This document shows positions 12,210 through 24,991 of a stretch of DNA of 64,000 nucleotides, one piece after another. The notes under the pieces were generated by a model. That model did not search any database. It worked only from the letters and a program-made list of their open reading frames with translations, and was not told the DNA's origin. The DNA lies in the NCBI GenBank assembly GCA_028023455.1, contig JAQFVV010006833.1:62001-126000 (forward strand). Direction: 5' to 3'. This stretch comes from Epiperipatus broadwayi (Eukaryota; Onychophora; Udeonychophora; Euonychophora; Peripatidae). Position 1 is the stretch's first letter, and each line of letters opens with the position of its first letter. The translations under genes were made by a program, and so were the position numbers.

Positions 12210-13748
12210 TGTACCGCTATTGAACAGTGGTACATGTCTGTAACTTTTATTAAAAAATTAAGATAAAAATAAATTATAAGTGGCTTAATTTAAAGATTTT
12301 TTTTTTTAAAACAAAAAAAAAATTAAAAAGTAAAAAATACTGCGTCATAGTTTTCTCTTAGAATAAGACTTCTTAGTAGGAGGGGTGAGAAATGTATAAT
12401 AGAATTAAAGAACAGTTAAAACTTTTCTCTCTCTCTTTTTAAAGAAAAGAGCTTTTATAAAGTAAAAGCTAAATAAGTATGTAAAATTTAGAACAAAATT
12501 AGTCTGTAAAAATTTGTTTGTAAAACTTTGATTAATAATAGAATCAAAATCAATAGTTGTATTAATTAAAAAAGAACTGTAAACTATCTTATCGAAAATG
12601 TTTAGATGAATATGAGCAAGGGATTAAGATAACAAGAAATGAAAAATTAATTAAAAGACATTTCAAGTTAAGATTTAAATTAAAAAATAATGATAAGAGA
12701 TTAAAATAATAGGAGAGAAAAGAGTATATAAAGTCGCCCTCTCTATTATAAGTCAGTCAGGTTTGTGATATAGTCTAGCTTGTGATATAGGGCTGCAATT
12801 TAATAGATCATTTATCAGTTCAGACAGAATGCAGAATCCAAATAACCAGAGATCCAGATATTCGGAATGCAGTAGTAAGCCAGTCAATTACTGCTGAGGT
12901 CAACATTAATGGAGAAGCCACATAAACCATGGATGTGTCTGACAGGGTTTCATGCCCCAAACCTCCGCAATTCAACTATTCCGCCTCGAACAAATGCTGG
13001 AAACTGATGCCATAATCATAAAATAAATGCTACTGCTATTCTCTCTCTCTCCCATTGCTGAGTCACAGAATGGAAACAAGCCATGAAGCCATTGATGGAG
13101 AAACAGAAAGCCAACCGGTTGGAAAATACACACAAATGAAAATCTAGGTAGATACTTTATAACTGTCTATAGGCACTTTATATTTAAATGAATGAACTTT
13201 AATTAACGAAGGACTATCATAATTTAACCTGAGTAATTACTTATAGGATTTTATATTAGATATGTGTGTTTAATTAAATATTAATATTTGCCTTAATTGT
13301 TATTTTGTCTATATTTTCTTTCTCTCGTCACTGCGTGACCAGTCAATTATTGTATAAGTTACTTTATGTGTTAAGTAAATATGCTGGACCCTGAGACAGA
13401 GTTTGAGCTAGTCATGGGATATTTCAAGCACTGGAATATAGGCCTATCGTCCAGGTATGTTAATTACTTCATGTAATTAGCTGGCGCCTGAGGTTTACCT
13501 CTAAACAAATAAAATGCTTTGGATGGTAGGGGTTTGAATCTAGCAATTGAGATGGGCTATGGTCTGGAAATGTGATTGTATTATGCTTTGCATGTTCGGT
13601 CTGACCGTGGGTATTGTTGATAGCTCTTCTATCGATAGTAGTCTCCCCTCTGCTTGAAGGGCCGGTTCGTTCACGCAATGTTGAAACTTAAAATTACGTT
13701 AAAAAGATTAAAACCCAATTAAAGTTTCTTTTTAATGGACCCGGTTCA
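12210..13748 (+). repeat. left (5') LTR of the non-coding element
   Basis: It runs TGTACCGCTATTGAACAG to ACCCGGTTCA. A TATA-like GTATATAAAGTC at 12725-12736 precedes a CTCTCTATTAT initiator-like stretch and is a plausible U3 promoter. It is nearly collinear with 15176-16720, differing by scattered substitutions and small indels. At the LTR/interior junction the sequence GGTTCAAATGCC looks like a tRNA B-box. This is probably coincidental, because it is not kept after the right LTR. Confidence 0.85.
12725..12736 (+). promoter_or_regulatory. TATA-like box in the left LTR
   Basis: GTATATAAAGTC is followed within about 15 bases by a CTCTCTATTATAAG tract. The same arrangement recurs in the right LTR at about 15686-15697 (ATATATAAAGTT then CTCTCTATTATT), which supports a conserved U3 promoter. 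Confidence 0.55.
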
Positions 13749-15175
13749 AATGCCGTCCAATGTGGTTGCTGAAGTCCCATAAATTGACACAGCATAAGCA
13801 AAGTTAAATAAGTAAGACCTTAATTAAAATTGGAAATAAAAAGAAATTCGAAATTAAAATTTAAATTAAATGCTAAATTGCATGAAAAAAAATTTAAATG
13901 GTGAGCAGTGTGAGAAAAGAAATAGACAAAGGCAAACAAGTTGTAATATTGATAAAATAATTAATAATAGTGAAATATAAAATGCAATTAAAAAGAAGAG
14001 AGAAGAAAAGGTGGTCAGAAATGATAAATAATTTATTACTAGGGGTTTGGAGTTTGGCGAATACTTCCGTTCGGTTTAAAATACTTAGTTGAACAATTGC
14101 TTCGATTTAAAAATAGATAAAAGTTGTTTTTTTTTTAATTTGACAATGGAAAGAATGTGACATAGAGTTAAATAAATAAAATGCTTTTGAGAATTAATAA
14201 CGTAAAGGAAATAGAGTAAAATAATAGTTTTAGAATAAATATACAATAATAAAATAAAAGTTTTTACCCTCTTTGTATATAATCAAAATGCGGTGATAAA
14301 ATAATAAATAAATCTACAAGAATAAATAAAGCACATAAATAAAATGAAATCTATAATAAAATAAATAAATAAAATCTTTCAAATAGGTACAGATTGTATG
14401 TGATTTATTAGTTATGGGAGAGTGTATAGAGAAAGTGAGGAAGGTATAGTAAGTGTAGGCTGCATGAAAATAGTACCTGTAACGGACTAAACAGGGGAAT
14501 ATTCTCAAAGTGAGAGTTCAGAAAGTTCTGGGCCTATCCATTTATTCTTTATATAAGTGCACTGGGAACGACCCAAGTAAGCCGCATGTCATTCTTGGGG
14601 GAGAGTCCCCATTCTCTTTAAATAGGCGCACTGGGAACAACCGGAGTAAGCCGCAGATTCGTTCATGGGGAAATCCCCACGTCTCATAAGTATTGCCAAC
14701 AGCGTAAGTCGAATAGGTCAGTCAATGAATCCTGCCATTCACAGTGATTCTTTTTCCCACTTTCTAGGATGCAGACCCATTGGAGCAAGTCGTGGGCTCA
14801 TCCAAACGTCTGGTGGAAAAACCAGCATAGAAAGCTTTGTTTTTTCTATATAAATGTGCAAGTTGATATGAGTCAGGCAAATCCTGCTTCTGCCTCGGTA
14901 AAAATCCCTGTTCACATTAGAAAGATGAAAGTTGTCTTCGTGGTTGTCACACAGCACTTGATTGTTGGAATCAACATTGACAGTCTGGAAAGAAAAGTTG
15001 CCTAAGAAAAGTCACCCTTTGTGCTATATTAATCTGTAGCAATTCTAAAACTTATTTGGTAGAAAAATAATAAATAAATAAAAATGGAAAATCAAATTGA
15101 AAAGTTTAAAATAAAATGTCAGAGCTAAAATGGGTCAAATAGATGCATTTTACTCTCAAACGGAGGGAGGGGTAA
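13749..15175 (+). other. non-coding interior of the LTR element
   Basis: No retroviral-type protein motif is readable in any frame. The left half is A-rich. The right half, 14520-15000, is G+C-richer and holds two imperfect copies of a 70-base segment (about 14555 and 14628), each with GCACTGGGAACRACC and AGTAAGCCGCA. These may form packaging or leader structure, but that is inference. It ends in the polypurine tract at 15162-15172. Confidence 0.5.
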
Positions 15176-16720
15176 TGTACTGCTATTGAACAGCGGTACA
15201 CGTCTATAATTTTTATTAAAAAATTAACATAAAAATAAATTATAAGTGGCTTAATTTGAAGATTTTTTTTTAAACAAAAAAAAAAATTAAAAAGGAAAAA
15301 ATACTGTGTCATAGTTTTCTCTTAGAATAAAACTTCTTAGTAGGAGGAGAAAGAAATGTATAATAGAATTAAAGAACAGTTAAAACTTTTCTCTCTCTCT
15401 TTTTAAACAAAAGAGCTTTTATAAAGTAAAAGCTAAATAAATATGTAAAATTTAGAATGAAATTAGTCCGTAAAAATTTATTTGTAAAATTTTGATTAAT
15501 AATAGAATCAAAATCAAGTCATATTAATTAAAAAAGAACTGCAAACTATCTTATCGAAAATGCTTAGATGAATCTGAACAAGGGATTCAGATAACCAGAA
15601 ATAGAAAATTAATTAAAAGACATTTAAAGTTAAGATTTAAATTAAAAAATAACAATAAGAGATTAAAATAATAGGAAAGAAAAGAATATATAAAGTTGCT
15701 CTCTATTATTAGTCAGTCGGGTTTGTGATATAGAGCTGCAATTTGTTAGATCATTCATCAGTTCGGACAGAATGCAGAATCCAAACAACCAGAGATCCAG
15801 ATATTCGGAACAGTAGTAGGCCAGTCAATTACTGCCGAGATCAATCAACATTAATGGAGAAACTATTAGCCATGGATGTGTCGGAAAGTGCTTCATGCCC
15901 CAAACCTCCGCAATTCAACTATTCCGCCTCGAACAAATGCTGGAAACTGATGGCATAATCATAAAAATAAATGCTACCGCTATTCTCTCTGTCTCATTGC
16001 TGAGTCACAGAATGGAAACAAGCCATGAAGCCATCGATGGAGAACCAGAAAGCCAACCGGTTGGAAAATACACACAAATGAAAACCTAGGTAAAGATACT
16101 TTATCACTATAGACACTTTATATTTAAATGAATAAACTTTAATTAAGAAAGGACTATCATAATTTAGCCTGAGTAATTACTTATATGATTTTATATGTAA
16201 ATTTCAATATTATTGTATTACATTAGATATGTGTGCTTAATTAAACATTAATGTTTACCTTAATTGTTATTTGTCTATATTCTCTTTCTTTCTTGTCACT
16301 ACGTCATCAGTCAATTATTGTATAAGTTACTTTATGTGTTAAGTAAATATGCTGGACTCTGAGACAGAGTTTGAGCTAGTCATGGGATATTTCAACCGCT
16401 GGATTATGAGCCTACTGTCCAGGCATGTTAATTACTATGTGTAATTAGCTGGCGTCTGAGGTTTACCTCTAAACAAATAAAATGCTTTGGATGGTAGGGG
16501 TTTGAATATAGCAGTTGAGGTGGGCTATGGTCTGGAAACATGATCGTGGTATGCTTTGCATAGCTCGGTCTGACCGTGGATATCATCGATAGCTCTGCTA
16601 TCGATGTTATTCTCCCCTCTGTTTGAAGGGCTGGTCTGTTCATGTAATGTTGAAAATTTAAAATTATGTTAAAAAGATTAAAACCCAATTAAACAGTTTC
16701 TTTTTAACGGACCCGGTTCA
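15176..16720 (+). repeat. right (3') LTR of the non-coding element
   Basis: It runs TGTACTGCTATTGAACAG to ACCCGGTTCA and is a close copy of the left LTR. It is directly preceded by the polypurine tract and followed by a TA repeat. It differs from the left LTR by an extra short segment near 16195-16220 and scattered base changes, so the insertion is not very recent. Confidence 0.85.
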
Positions 16721-16849
16721 ATATATATATATATTGCTCTTGAGTCCTGAAATTACCATATTACTACTAGTTTTAACATTTACATTAGTATGTAGCTTTT
16801 TTATTATACTTCTTGGTAATTACTATTTTATATCTTTAATAATATAGGA

Positions 16850-17125
16850 AAAGACCAGCACTTCAAGCAGAAGAGAATATCATTGATAGCATAGTCATCA
16901 ACAATACCCACGGTCAGATCGGGCTATCCAAAGCATAACATGACATTTCCTGACTGTGGCCCATCTTGACTGCTAGAATAAAACCTGCCAGCCAAAGCAT
17001 TTTATTTGTTTTGAGGATCAAATCCGGGCATCAGCCGATTATATGTTATATAGCTGGTATAAAATATCCCAAGCTAGCTCATACTCTTAATCAGATCCAG
17101 CATATTCACAGAAAGACATTTATAA
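16850..17125 (-). repeat. inverted, diverged fragment of the same LTR
   Basis: Read on the minus strand, this segment follows the LTR interval around 16350-16640. Shared words, as seen on the plus strand here, include AAAGCATTTTATTTGTTT, CCACGGTCAGA and AATATCCCA. Divergence is clearly greater than between the two LTRs of the adjacent element, so it is an older insertion of the same or a related family. Confidence 0.7.
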
Positions 17126-17339
17126 CTGATGATGCAATCACAAGAGAAAGAGAATAGACCAAATAGATATTAATTCATGCACACACTATAATATAATAAA
17201 ACAATCTAATATTTTACACAAATATAAATGATTAATCAGATTAATTTTTATAGTCCTTCATTAGAGTTCATTTCATTAAAAAAAAAATCAAATGTCTATA
17301 AGACTATTATTATGAAAAATATATGTACCTAGGCTTTAG

Positions 17340-17700
17340 TGATATTGAGATGACACAGTTCCTTTGTTTTTGGTTTGCATCAGTGTTGCTTTCTGACCGT
17401 TTTTTTTTTTGGTCTCCATCGATGATTTCAGGAGACAGAGTATGCAGTGTCATCTATTTCACTATTTAGGCATTGGTTCCATGTGTGGACAATTGATTTT
17501 TAGCGGAGGACTTTGGGGCCTGAAGACCAGTCAAACACTTCTAAGATGGTCTAGCAATGCATTTGTCCTTAAATTTCTGAATCTCTACAGCAATGAATAA
17601 TGTAATGCATCAATAACAGCATGAAGACTGGAATGATCTAACAGACTCAAGTGCAGAATAATCTAACAATAGACAGTTGTGATTTTATGCCCTTCTCTCC
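17340..17700. other. G+C-richer unassigned segment
   Basis: This segment is less A/T-biased than its surroundings and carries an open frame at 17409-17600 with no family resemblance and no splice sites. It is probably another old repeat. No partner copy was recognised in the window. Confidence 0.25.
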
Positions 17701-20490
17701 CATTGCTCTTTTTCTTATCATAACTAGTTTTTATCATACTTTAAATCTATTTTTCAATTGAATTTTACACTTTCTTTAATCTAATTGATTTTTACATTTT
17801 CCTTAATCTAATCTTTTTCTAGATTAATCTAATATATCTCACTTTTATCCCGAAGAGATAGCTCACATAGTTTTTAATTATTACAATTTTAATATCATTA
17901 TCAGCCATGAGATTTACTGCAATTCTCTAATTAATTAATCTTTTTTTTTTATTTTACTTTCACTAAGACTTATTTTTAGATATTTTACTCTTTTAATTTA
18001 TAAAAATGAGAGAATGAGTTTTACATCTTTTTATTCTACAATTTTGCCCTATCCGCTTTCAATACTAAAACTTTTCTATTTTAAAAGAGAAAGGGGGGGG
18101 GGATGACAATTTTTTGCTTTTGCAAATTTGCATCTCTTAAAATCTACTTTAAAAACATATATACTTTATATTTTTGTTTTTATTAATTTAATCATTTATT
18201 ATTAAATTATAATTACGTAACGCTAGTATATATATATTTGTAACATATATCTCGCTAGTGTTACAATGTAGTCCAATTTCAGATCACAAATATTAAACAT
18301 GCTTATATTATTTAGAAAACTAGTCTAATACGAAAATGAATGATATCTTCTGTGCACTCAAAACTATATAGCAATATTCATATTCTTTCCAAAAAAAATT
18401 CACAAAATGACAATTTGATCTGCTGAAAGATATTTATGCATTTCATCTTTTCATGTAGAGTAAACACTAAGAGACTGCCTTTGATAGTTATTTTTAATGT
18501 TTAGTAGTAATATAACCAGTAAACAAAAGAAGTTGTCAGTCATTTTATCATACATATGCATATCTACTGTATTTCTAAAAACAAAAAGGCTTAAACTCTC
18601 TAATGTTAACAAATATTTAAAATGATGTAGAGTTAATTTAGTGCTAAGATATATTGACATTTGAAGATAATATACAAAAAAAAAAAGTAAATGAAGTGGC
18701 AGTAGGGGACTATAAACCAATACTACAACTTGTTACTTGAGAGCCAGCCTAGATAAACCTATTTTTTATATGTAAATCAAAAATTATTTCTTAAAAACTA
18801 TTTCTTTGGAAAAAGACTTGCCTTTATATGAAATCTTGATGCAAATACTTTGAAAACAACTTCCACAGCAATTGCCTATACCACTGCTAAAGTATTTACA
18901 TTAAATTGCTAAATATCCAATTTGTATTTAAGTAAGAGATACAGTCAGCACAATAGAATACACTTCTATGCAATTGCTATCCATTATATTTTACATTCTG
19001 AGAAGAGAAACGACTTTGCAGAATATATATTAAAAAATATATATATTAAATAGATAAGATTTACTCAAGATTCATACTAAAATCATTTTCTGAGAACTCA
19101 ACCAAAAACATTTTAAACATCAAAGAATTATGTTTTGATGACTCAAACAAATTTCTTTTTTCATATCAATTATAAAATCAGCTGGGCTCCATTTTTTCAG
19201 ATATTATTGAAACCTCATTAACAGATTTAGATTCATCCACAATTGTTGATTCAGAAATAGAATTTTATAATCCCCCACTCATGCACATGTAATTATTTGC
19301 ATTGGAATCAAAAAACTTAAAATGAAAAAAATGATATACGTTATAATTAAAATCTCTTCAGATCTTTTTGAAAATCGATACAAATAATTTTATAAATATT
19401 CCAAATATTATATAAAAATTATTTGCATAAAAAATTAATGTTTACCATGTGTCCAACATTTGCAAATTTTTTCAGGTTCAATATAATTTGTGTTGTTCAT
19501 TAAATTTTATGCCTAGTATATATTTTACAAAATATGCTACATTAATTAACTAAAACTATTACTAAATTTGATATTTGTAACCAAAATAATTAATAACAAT
19601 TATTTAAAAAGTAGGATATAAGTTTTTAAAAAAACCCATTACTAGATAACTCTCTTCAATAGCCTCCATGAAAGAAAAGTGAACAAAAAGAAAGTTGTTA
19701 TTAGGCTTATCAATGACTAAGTAGATCATTTTTCCATATTCAATTTATCCTCTAGAAATAATAATGAATGATGGCAATATCGGACGGTCAGCTATTAGGG
19801 AAAAAATTCTAATTCTAATTAAAATCAGAAATTTTTTCAAAGTTCTGACCTGAATTTGAACCCAAATGATCAATATGTCCGACACTTAAAAATAAACAAA
19901 TTCAATTTATCAATTTTAAAATTAGATATTTATTAGAAAATTAATATTTCATGATTTAGATAAGAAATGGAAATATTAAGACATTCTCATTATCAGCTTC
20001 TGACTAAAATGTCTTTCATCGAAAGCAAACAATAATGATACTCAATTACATAACTATCCAGAAAAATATAATCAAAATTGGTAATCTACGATTGTTTTCT
20101 TCATTAAATATAAACAATAAATCTGATATGGTGGCAGAATGGGTTATAATACACTGACCCAATCACATTACAAATCTTGTTTTGTGGAAACGGAGACTTC
20201 TAATTCTAAGACTTACAATATTAGCTACAAATATTTCAATACTATTAATTAAACTATGGACAATTAATAAAAATAATCTACTCATTTAAGTATATAATAA
20301 TTAATTTCCATTCTGTCTATGCTTTCCCCCCTCAATTTTTGATAAAAAAAACTGCAGCATTTAAATCTTTTTACCACAAAAATTAAATTATTTGAAGATT
20401 GAATTTAAAACAATATGATTTATATATTTATAATGAGTTTAAAAATAACTACATTAAACAGTTCTTTCAATATATAATGATTAAACTTAC
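17701..20490. other. intronic A+T-rich stretch, no gene
   Basis: It lies between SRA exons d and e. A G run (about 18092-18102) and TA repeats are present. No exon, RNA gene or element ends were recognised. Confidence 0.4.
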
Positions 20491-20644
20491 CATCATAACG
20501 ATAGCCTTCTTCAGGAGCATAAATGCTGTTTAATTTAAATCCTCTGATTACTCTAACTGGTTTTCTATTTTTAATATTTAAACTTAGAGCCAGGTTTCCT
20601 CTTGTTAATGTTTGATCCTTCGACTGAGGAGCAGTTCTTAAATT
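20491..20644 (-). CDS. SRA/YDG gene, exon d (domain core, RVIRGFK and YDG motifs)
   Basis: The 154-base exon lies between acceptor TTCTAG (ending 20645) and donor GTAAGTTTAA (from 20490). It opens in phase 0 and leaves one base (G) for the next exon. The peptide begins [20 protein letters not shown]. It continues through [10 protein letters not shown] and [10 protein letters not shown], completed to YDG in the next exon. KDQ.LT.GNLAL and KPVRVIRG are shared with plant SUVH SRA domains, while YAPEEG.RYDG is shared with UHRF1. The insert before KDQ is longer than the equivalent stretch in UHRF1. Confidence 0.95.
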
Positions 20645-22149
20645 CTAGAATAAAGATGAAAAAAATGAAGAGAATTAAAAATGTGTTCATTTTTTTAAGA
20701 TTAAATTTATAACTAAATATCGATCTTCAAACCAAAAAAAAAAAAACCTAGAGAGTTTTGTTTACTTATTACATTATGACCAGCATCTTTTTTTTTTATT
20801 ATCCTAGCATTACATTTATATTTTAATTATAATAAGAATAATGAAATGATTTCAGATATATGCAAACAGATTGTCTAATAATATTGTCAGTTAAAAGACT
20901 GGAGATATTGTCATTGGTTAAAATTATAATAAAAATTAAATAATTGCAGAATAAAAAAACAATATAAACACACACACACATATATATTCACAAGATTATA
21001 ATATATGAAGTATTTGAACATGCTTCTATCAAATGTAGAAAGTCCCTCTATATTAATTTTCTCACTGTTTCTTCTTTTCCTTTTTCCCTAGTGTCTACAG
21101 TCATTTAGAATTAGTTTACAGCTGATCATCTTGAGTTTCTCAGATCATAAGCTATCTTTGCAACGGGATTGTGCCCAAGAGACAGCATTATTAATAATTA
21201 ATTACATGAACATTAATTCTGACTCCAATTTTTTTTTTTTATATACAGAAATATGTAAGAATATGTAAACAGTGCCTTGAGTAATGAGAAAATAGGAATG
21301 AAGACAGGCTTAGAAGACTAGATAGATTCTTTAGTGGTAAACTTGCATAAAAGTATAATGAGATGGCTTAAATATGAGTTTCATTGGTAAATGATGCTTT
21401 GGCACTTCTGTGTAGACATCCCAATGTTTACAAAAATATGTAAAAATTTGCAAAAGATGGCCTTAAAAAAATAACCTAGATCACAATGCCATGCAGATTA
21501 CTAATAAAAATTATAAATAGTTCTAAGATCAGTCATAGTGGCAATGTAGAATATAATAGTGTTAACATGAGTATTTAAATTATTTTTTCTAATAGACATC
21601 TAAAAGATGCAAACTTTATATTTGATGAGAGTGCAATAATATCTTAAAGAACAATGATTGTGGCAAAAACTCATTTAACAAAAAATGAAAGTTTAAGATT
21701 AAATATGAAAAAAATGAATAAGTGCAGAAGGAAAAAAATGAATATTGTTAATGATCCTATGCCTTCTTTTCCCTAAGTCATAAAAACTGTCTTAATTTGC
21801 ACAAATAAAAATCTTATTACTTAATTATTTTATATTTTAAATATTATTAATAGATGCTGCCAAGTCAGCATTGGCTCCTGGAAATTATATAAATTGCATT
21901 TCTTTAAAAAAAAAAAAAAAACATTTAATTTTAAAGGCTATTCAAAAGCACAGTCATTATTGTAATATAATTCTTTCTAGTTCAATTCCAACCTTTCTTA
22001 ACATTGCACATTTTTCTAATGAATTACTTCAACATATGATCAAAGTAAAGTATTTTCAACCTGATTACTTTTTTCTTTTTAACTTTCAAAATATTTCATT
22101 ATTTTGTCTTTATTACTTGAATTTTAGTTTATATTCAGTACTTTTATTT
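20645..22149. other. intronic stretch with a CA/TA microsatellite
   Basis: A short CACACACACACATATATATA tract lies near 20969-20988. No gene or element was recognised elsewhere; the sequence is A/T-rich. Confidence 0.4.
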
Positions 22150-22199
22150 TTATTTACAAATATTACCATCAGCATTTTCAATCATCAGTCCACTTCACG

Positions 22200-23283
22200 A
22201 TGAACATCTCTCCAAGTTTAATCAATCTTCTTCAATCTCTAATCTCTCTCCTCCACATCACCCTGTGCACTTCCTTATTTCAACCAACTATCTCACGTGA
22301 TTTCTTTCTGTATCGTTTACAATCACTTGGAATCCAGTTTAAGATTTCAACTGTCCATCTATTATCATCTCTTCTAGCAATATGTCCAGTTCAATTCCAC
22401 TCTCTTAATTCTTTCAACAATGTCAGTAACACTTATTTGTTCTCTTATCCATGTATTTCGTTTTCCATTTCTTCCTGGTACTCATAACATGCATTTCTCC
22501 ATACTTCTTTGAGTGGTCTGAAGTCTCTGTACTGTTCTTCTGTTAAATGTCAGATCCACAAGTAAGAACTGGTAAAATACATTTATTAAAAACTTTTTTT
22601 TTCAACCACATAGACATATTTCCTTTTAACATTGTTATTTCTACCAAAAGCATTCCAACCAAGTTTAATCCTATAATTAATTTCATCCATGAAATTTCCA
22701 TTTGTAGTAATAATCTGACCAAGGTATTTGTAATTGTTAATTTCTTCTAACTTAACATTTACCAGTCTTTATTTTCATCTTTTGAAAAAATTCATTAAAC
22801 ATTACATCTTTTTAATGTTTATCTTTAGTCCTATATTTTTCCTTTCATCTGATAACTCTTGCAACATTTTCTGAAGCTCTGAAGCATTATTTGCACAAAC
22901 TACATCATCTGTAAAATCTAAATAACAAATAATCTCCATTTACTTTTATCTTTAGCTTCCCATTTTAATCCACAAAATACTTCTTCCAGCACTGCTATAA
23001 AAAGTTTTAGAAATATGGAATCACTCTGTCATACACTCTTCCCAATGTTAATCTCCCTAGTATCATTATGTAATCTAATTGTTGCTGTTGTTGCATTTTT
23101 ATAAATCCTCTTCAGAATATGACAATATTTTGGATCTATATCTTGATGATCCAATGCTTTAATCAATGAAAAAATGCTTATAGAATCAAATGCCTTTTCA
23201 TAATCTACAAATCCAAAACATAATAGCGACTCATATTCAATGGTCCTTTCTATAATTTCTCTCAATACTTGGATATGATCCAT
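22200..23283 (-). pseudogene. LINE reverse transcriptase and C-terminal remnant
   Basis: The best-preserved piece (23029-23283) contains ERTIEYESLLCFGFVDYEKAF split over adjacent residues. The FVDYEKAFDS block is the RT palm motif A of RTE/BovB-type elements. Downstream, in changing frames, are remnants of the C-terminal domain: a LPVLTCGSD block and a WIPSDCKRYRKKSREI block. Stops and shifts make it non-functional. The catalytic FADD-like motif is not legible in one frame. Confidence 0.8.
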
Positions 23284-23689
23284 TATACTAAAAACACTTT
23301 TAAATCCAGCTTGTTCTTTTGGTTATTTGAAATTCAAACTTCTCCGTAGATGAGTTAGATCTAATATCTTCTTTATAACCTTTTTAAAATATTAATATTA
23401 ATAATGCATTCTTCCAACCACTTTGCCAACATTTTTTCTATTTCTTCACCTACTTCTTTTAAAATATCGATTATAATTCCATTATTGCCTGAAGCTTTTC
23501 CCTTCTTCAAAAATTAAATTGCACGTCTCACTTCTTCATTTAAAATCCTGGACAATTCATAAGATATAATAGTTACAGGAGATGCTTTTCCTTGTTCTTT
23601 ATTACTATATAATTCTTGATAACTCTTCTATACATTTCATGATGTCATAGTTCCAGCTTTTATTTCTTATTAGATATGTTTCCTATCTG

Positions 23690-24105
23690 CTGTGTCCGAG
23701 AGTAATAAGTAAATAACTGACAAAGGCAAAATTGAGATGGTAAGCTGATAGTTTAATTTAAATAACATGAGAATATTTAGTTTAAAGTCCATTTAAGGAG
23801 CATAAAAATAATAAAAAAAGGTCGTGGTGACCACACACATAATACACCTTAATCGTGCTTTTTGACTTATAGAGGTATAAGTCTCTGAATTACATTAATA
23901 ACAGAACTCATATACTGGGTTCTGAGAGTTTACATATCTCTTAAGACTTCTGGAATGTTTACATACCTTACCATATATGGCGTTTTTTACATAACTCTTA
24001 CCTTACATTGGTTTTTTACATACATTACCATTTAAGGCATTTTTACAGTTCTCTGATCTTATAAGGCCAGGTATGCAACTCTATATACTTAACAACATTG
24101 CTATT
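23690..24105 (-). repeat. probable solo LTR inserted in the LINE
   Basis: This 416-base block interrupts LINE homology and is compositionally different. On the minus strand it would start TGTTGTTAAGTATATAGAG and end CTCTCGGACACA, giving TG...CA ends. The flanks CTGC and TTGC are only an approximate duplication. Several short internal repeats of the form TTTACATA..TTACC are seen at 23940-24045. A CTTATAAG TATA-like word lies near its minus-strand start. Confidence 0.5.
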
Positions 24106-24991
24106 TTATTTCATGTTTAATTATTATATATGTGTTTAAATTATAGATACACATATCTTAATTATTGTATATAATCATTATATATAATTATTACACATAA
24201 TTATTATATTAGATGATTATTATTCATAATCATTGTACAAAGATATTCTTTTTATTCTACATGTATTTTTAATAAATTATTGTTGCGCACACAAATATAT
24301 TTCTTGCTTGACCTTGAACACTGCACTACCAATACCAAAATGTTGTTTTAAATTCTTGAGGCTTTTATTCTTTTCTATAGCTTTCTTTGCTGTTCACTAT
24401 TATATTTTCTATCATTATCAATTCTTTTTTGCACCATTTTATAAAATTAGAAATATTCAATCCTTAATAATAAATCATTTTTATATATTTTCATATTCCT
24501 TCTTTTCTTCATCAATTCTCTAGGCTCAGCAGAAATTTTACTGGTCAATTGCCTTTTTTTTTTTTTTTTTTTACCAGCTATCTTTGTTGTAGTTTTTAAA
24601 AATGTATCAGTTACTATCCTATTGATTTTGTTCAAATCTAAATCATGATCAAAATCTGTTAATATTTGAAAATGATTTGCAAGTTCTAATTTAAATTCAT
24701 TAGAATGTTTCTGATAATTAAGAATATCAACTGTGAATATTGTTTTTCTTAATATTTATTGTCTCTCTAGTTTTACTTACAATCAAAGATCGCTTCATGT
24801 TGAATTTATTAAAAACATTACAATTCTGCTGTACCTTCATTTTGATGCTTCCATGTCCATTTCTATTTAACATTTTTCTCAAAAAATATCAATTCATAAA
24901 ATAAGAGTTTTACTTTTTCTGCAAACTCCACAAATCTATGTTCTCTCATTTCTCCTCTGATAATCAAATTTACCTACAGAACTTTCATCAT
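24106..24991 (-). pseudogene. LINE linker between endonuclease and RT, degraded
   Basis: This is low-complexity LINE remainder. An ATAATCATTAT-like A/T array lies at about 24140-24235 and a run of 21 T at about 24550. The 24650-24990 part is matched by the second LINE copy at 42950-43330, which confirms it as repeat sequence. No intact protein remains. Confidence 0.6.

Larger units (their letters stand above)
12210..16720 (+). mobile_element. 4.5-kb non-coding LTR retrotransposon (LARD-like)
   Basis: Two direct repeats of about 1.54 kb (12210-13748 and 15176-16720) start TGTACYGCTATTGAACAG and end ACCCGGTTCA, giving canonical TG...CA termini. A polypurine tract GGAGGGAGGGG lies at 15162-15172, directly before the right LTR, which fixes the orientation as plus. 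The flanks are TA repeats (ATAT on both sides), which fits a short target duplication but is uninformative. The 1.43-kb interior has no gag or pol frame. This architecture (long LTRs, non-coding centre, PPT present) is that of large retrotransposon derivatives, which depend on an autonomous partner. A clear primer-binding site was not recognised. The element lies in the intron between exons d and e. Confidence 0.85.

Noticed and set aside
13735-13765. tRNA B-box-like GGTTCAAATGCC suggesting a SINE or tRNA
   Set aside because: It straddles the LTR/interior junction, no A-box or cloverleaf fits, and the second LTR copy lacks it.
21871-22750. Series of plus-strand open frames over the LINE
   Set aside because: Antisense to the LINE C-terminal and RT remnants, which explain the sequence.
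24546-24571. Poly-T run as a LINE poly-A tail or terminator
   Set aside because: It lies inside the LINE between endonuclease and RT, not at its 3' end; homopolymers are common in this DNA.
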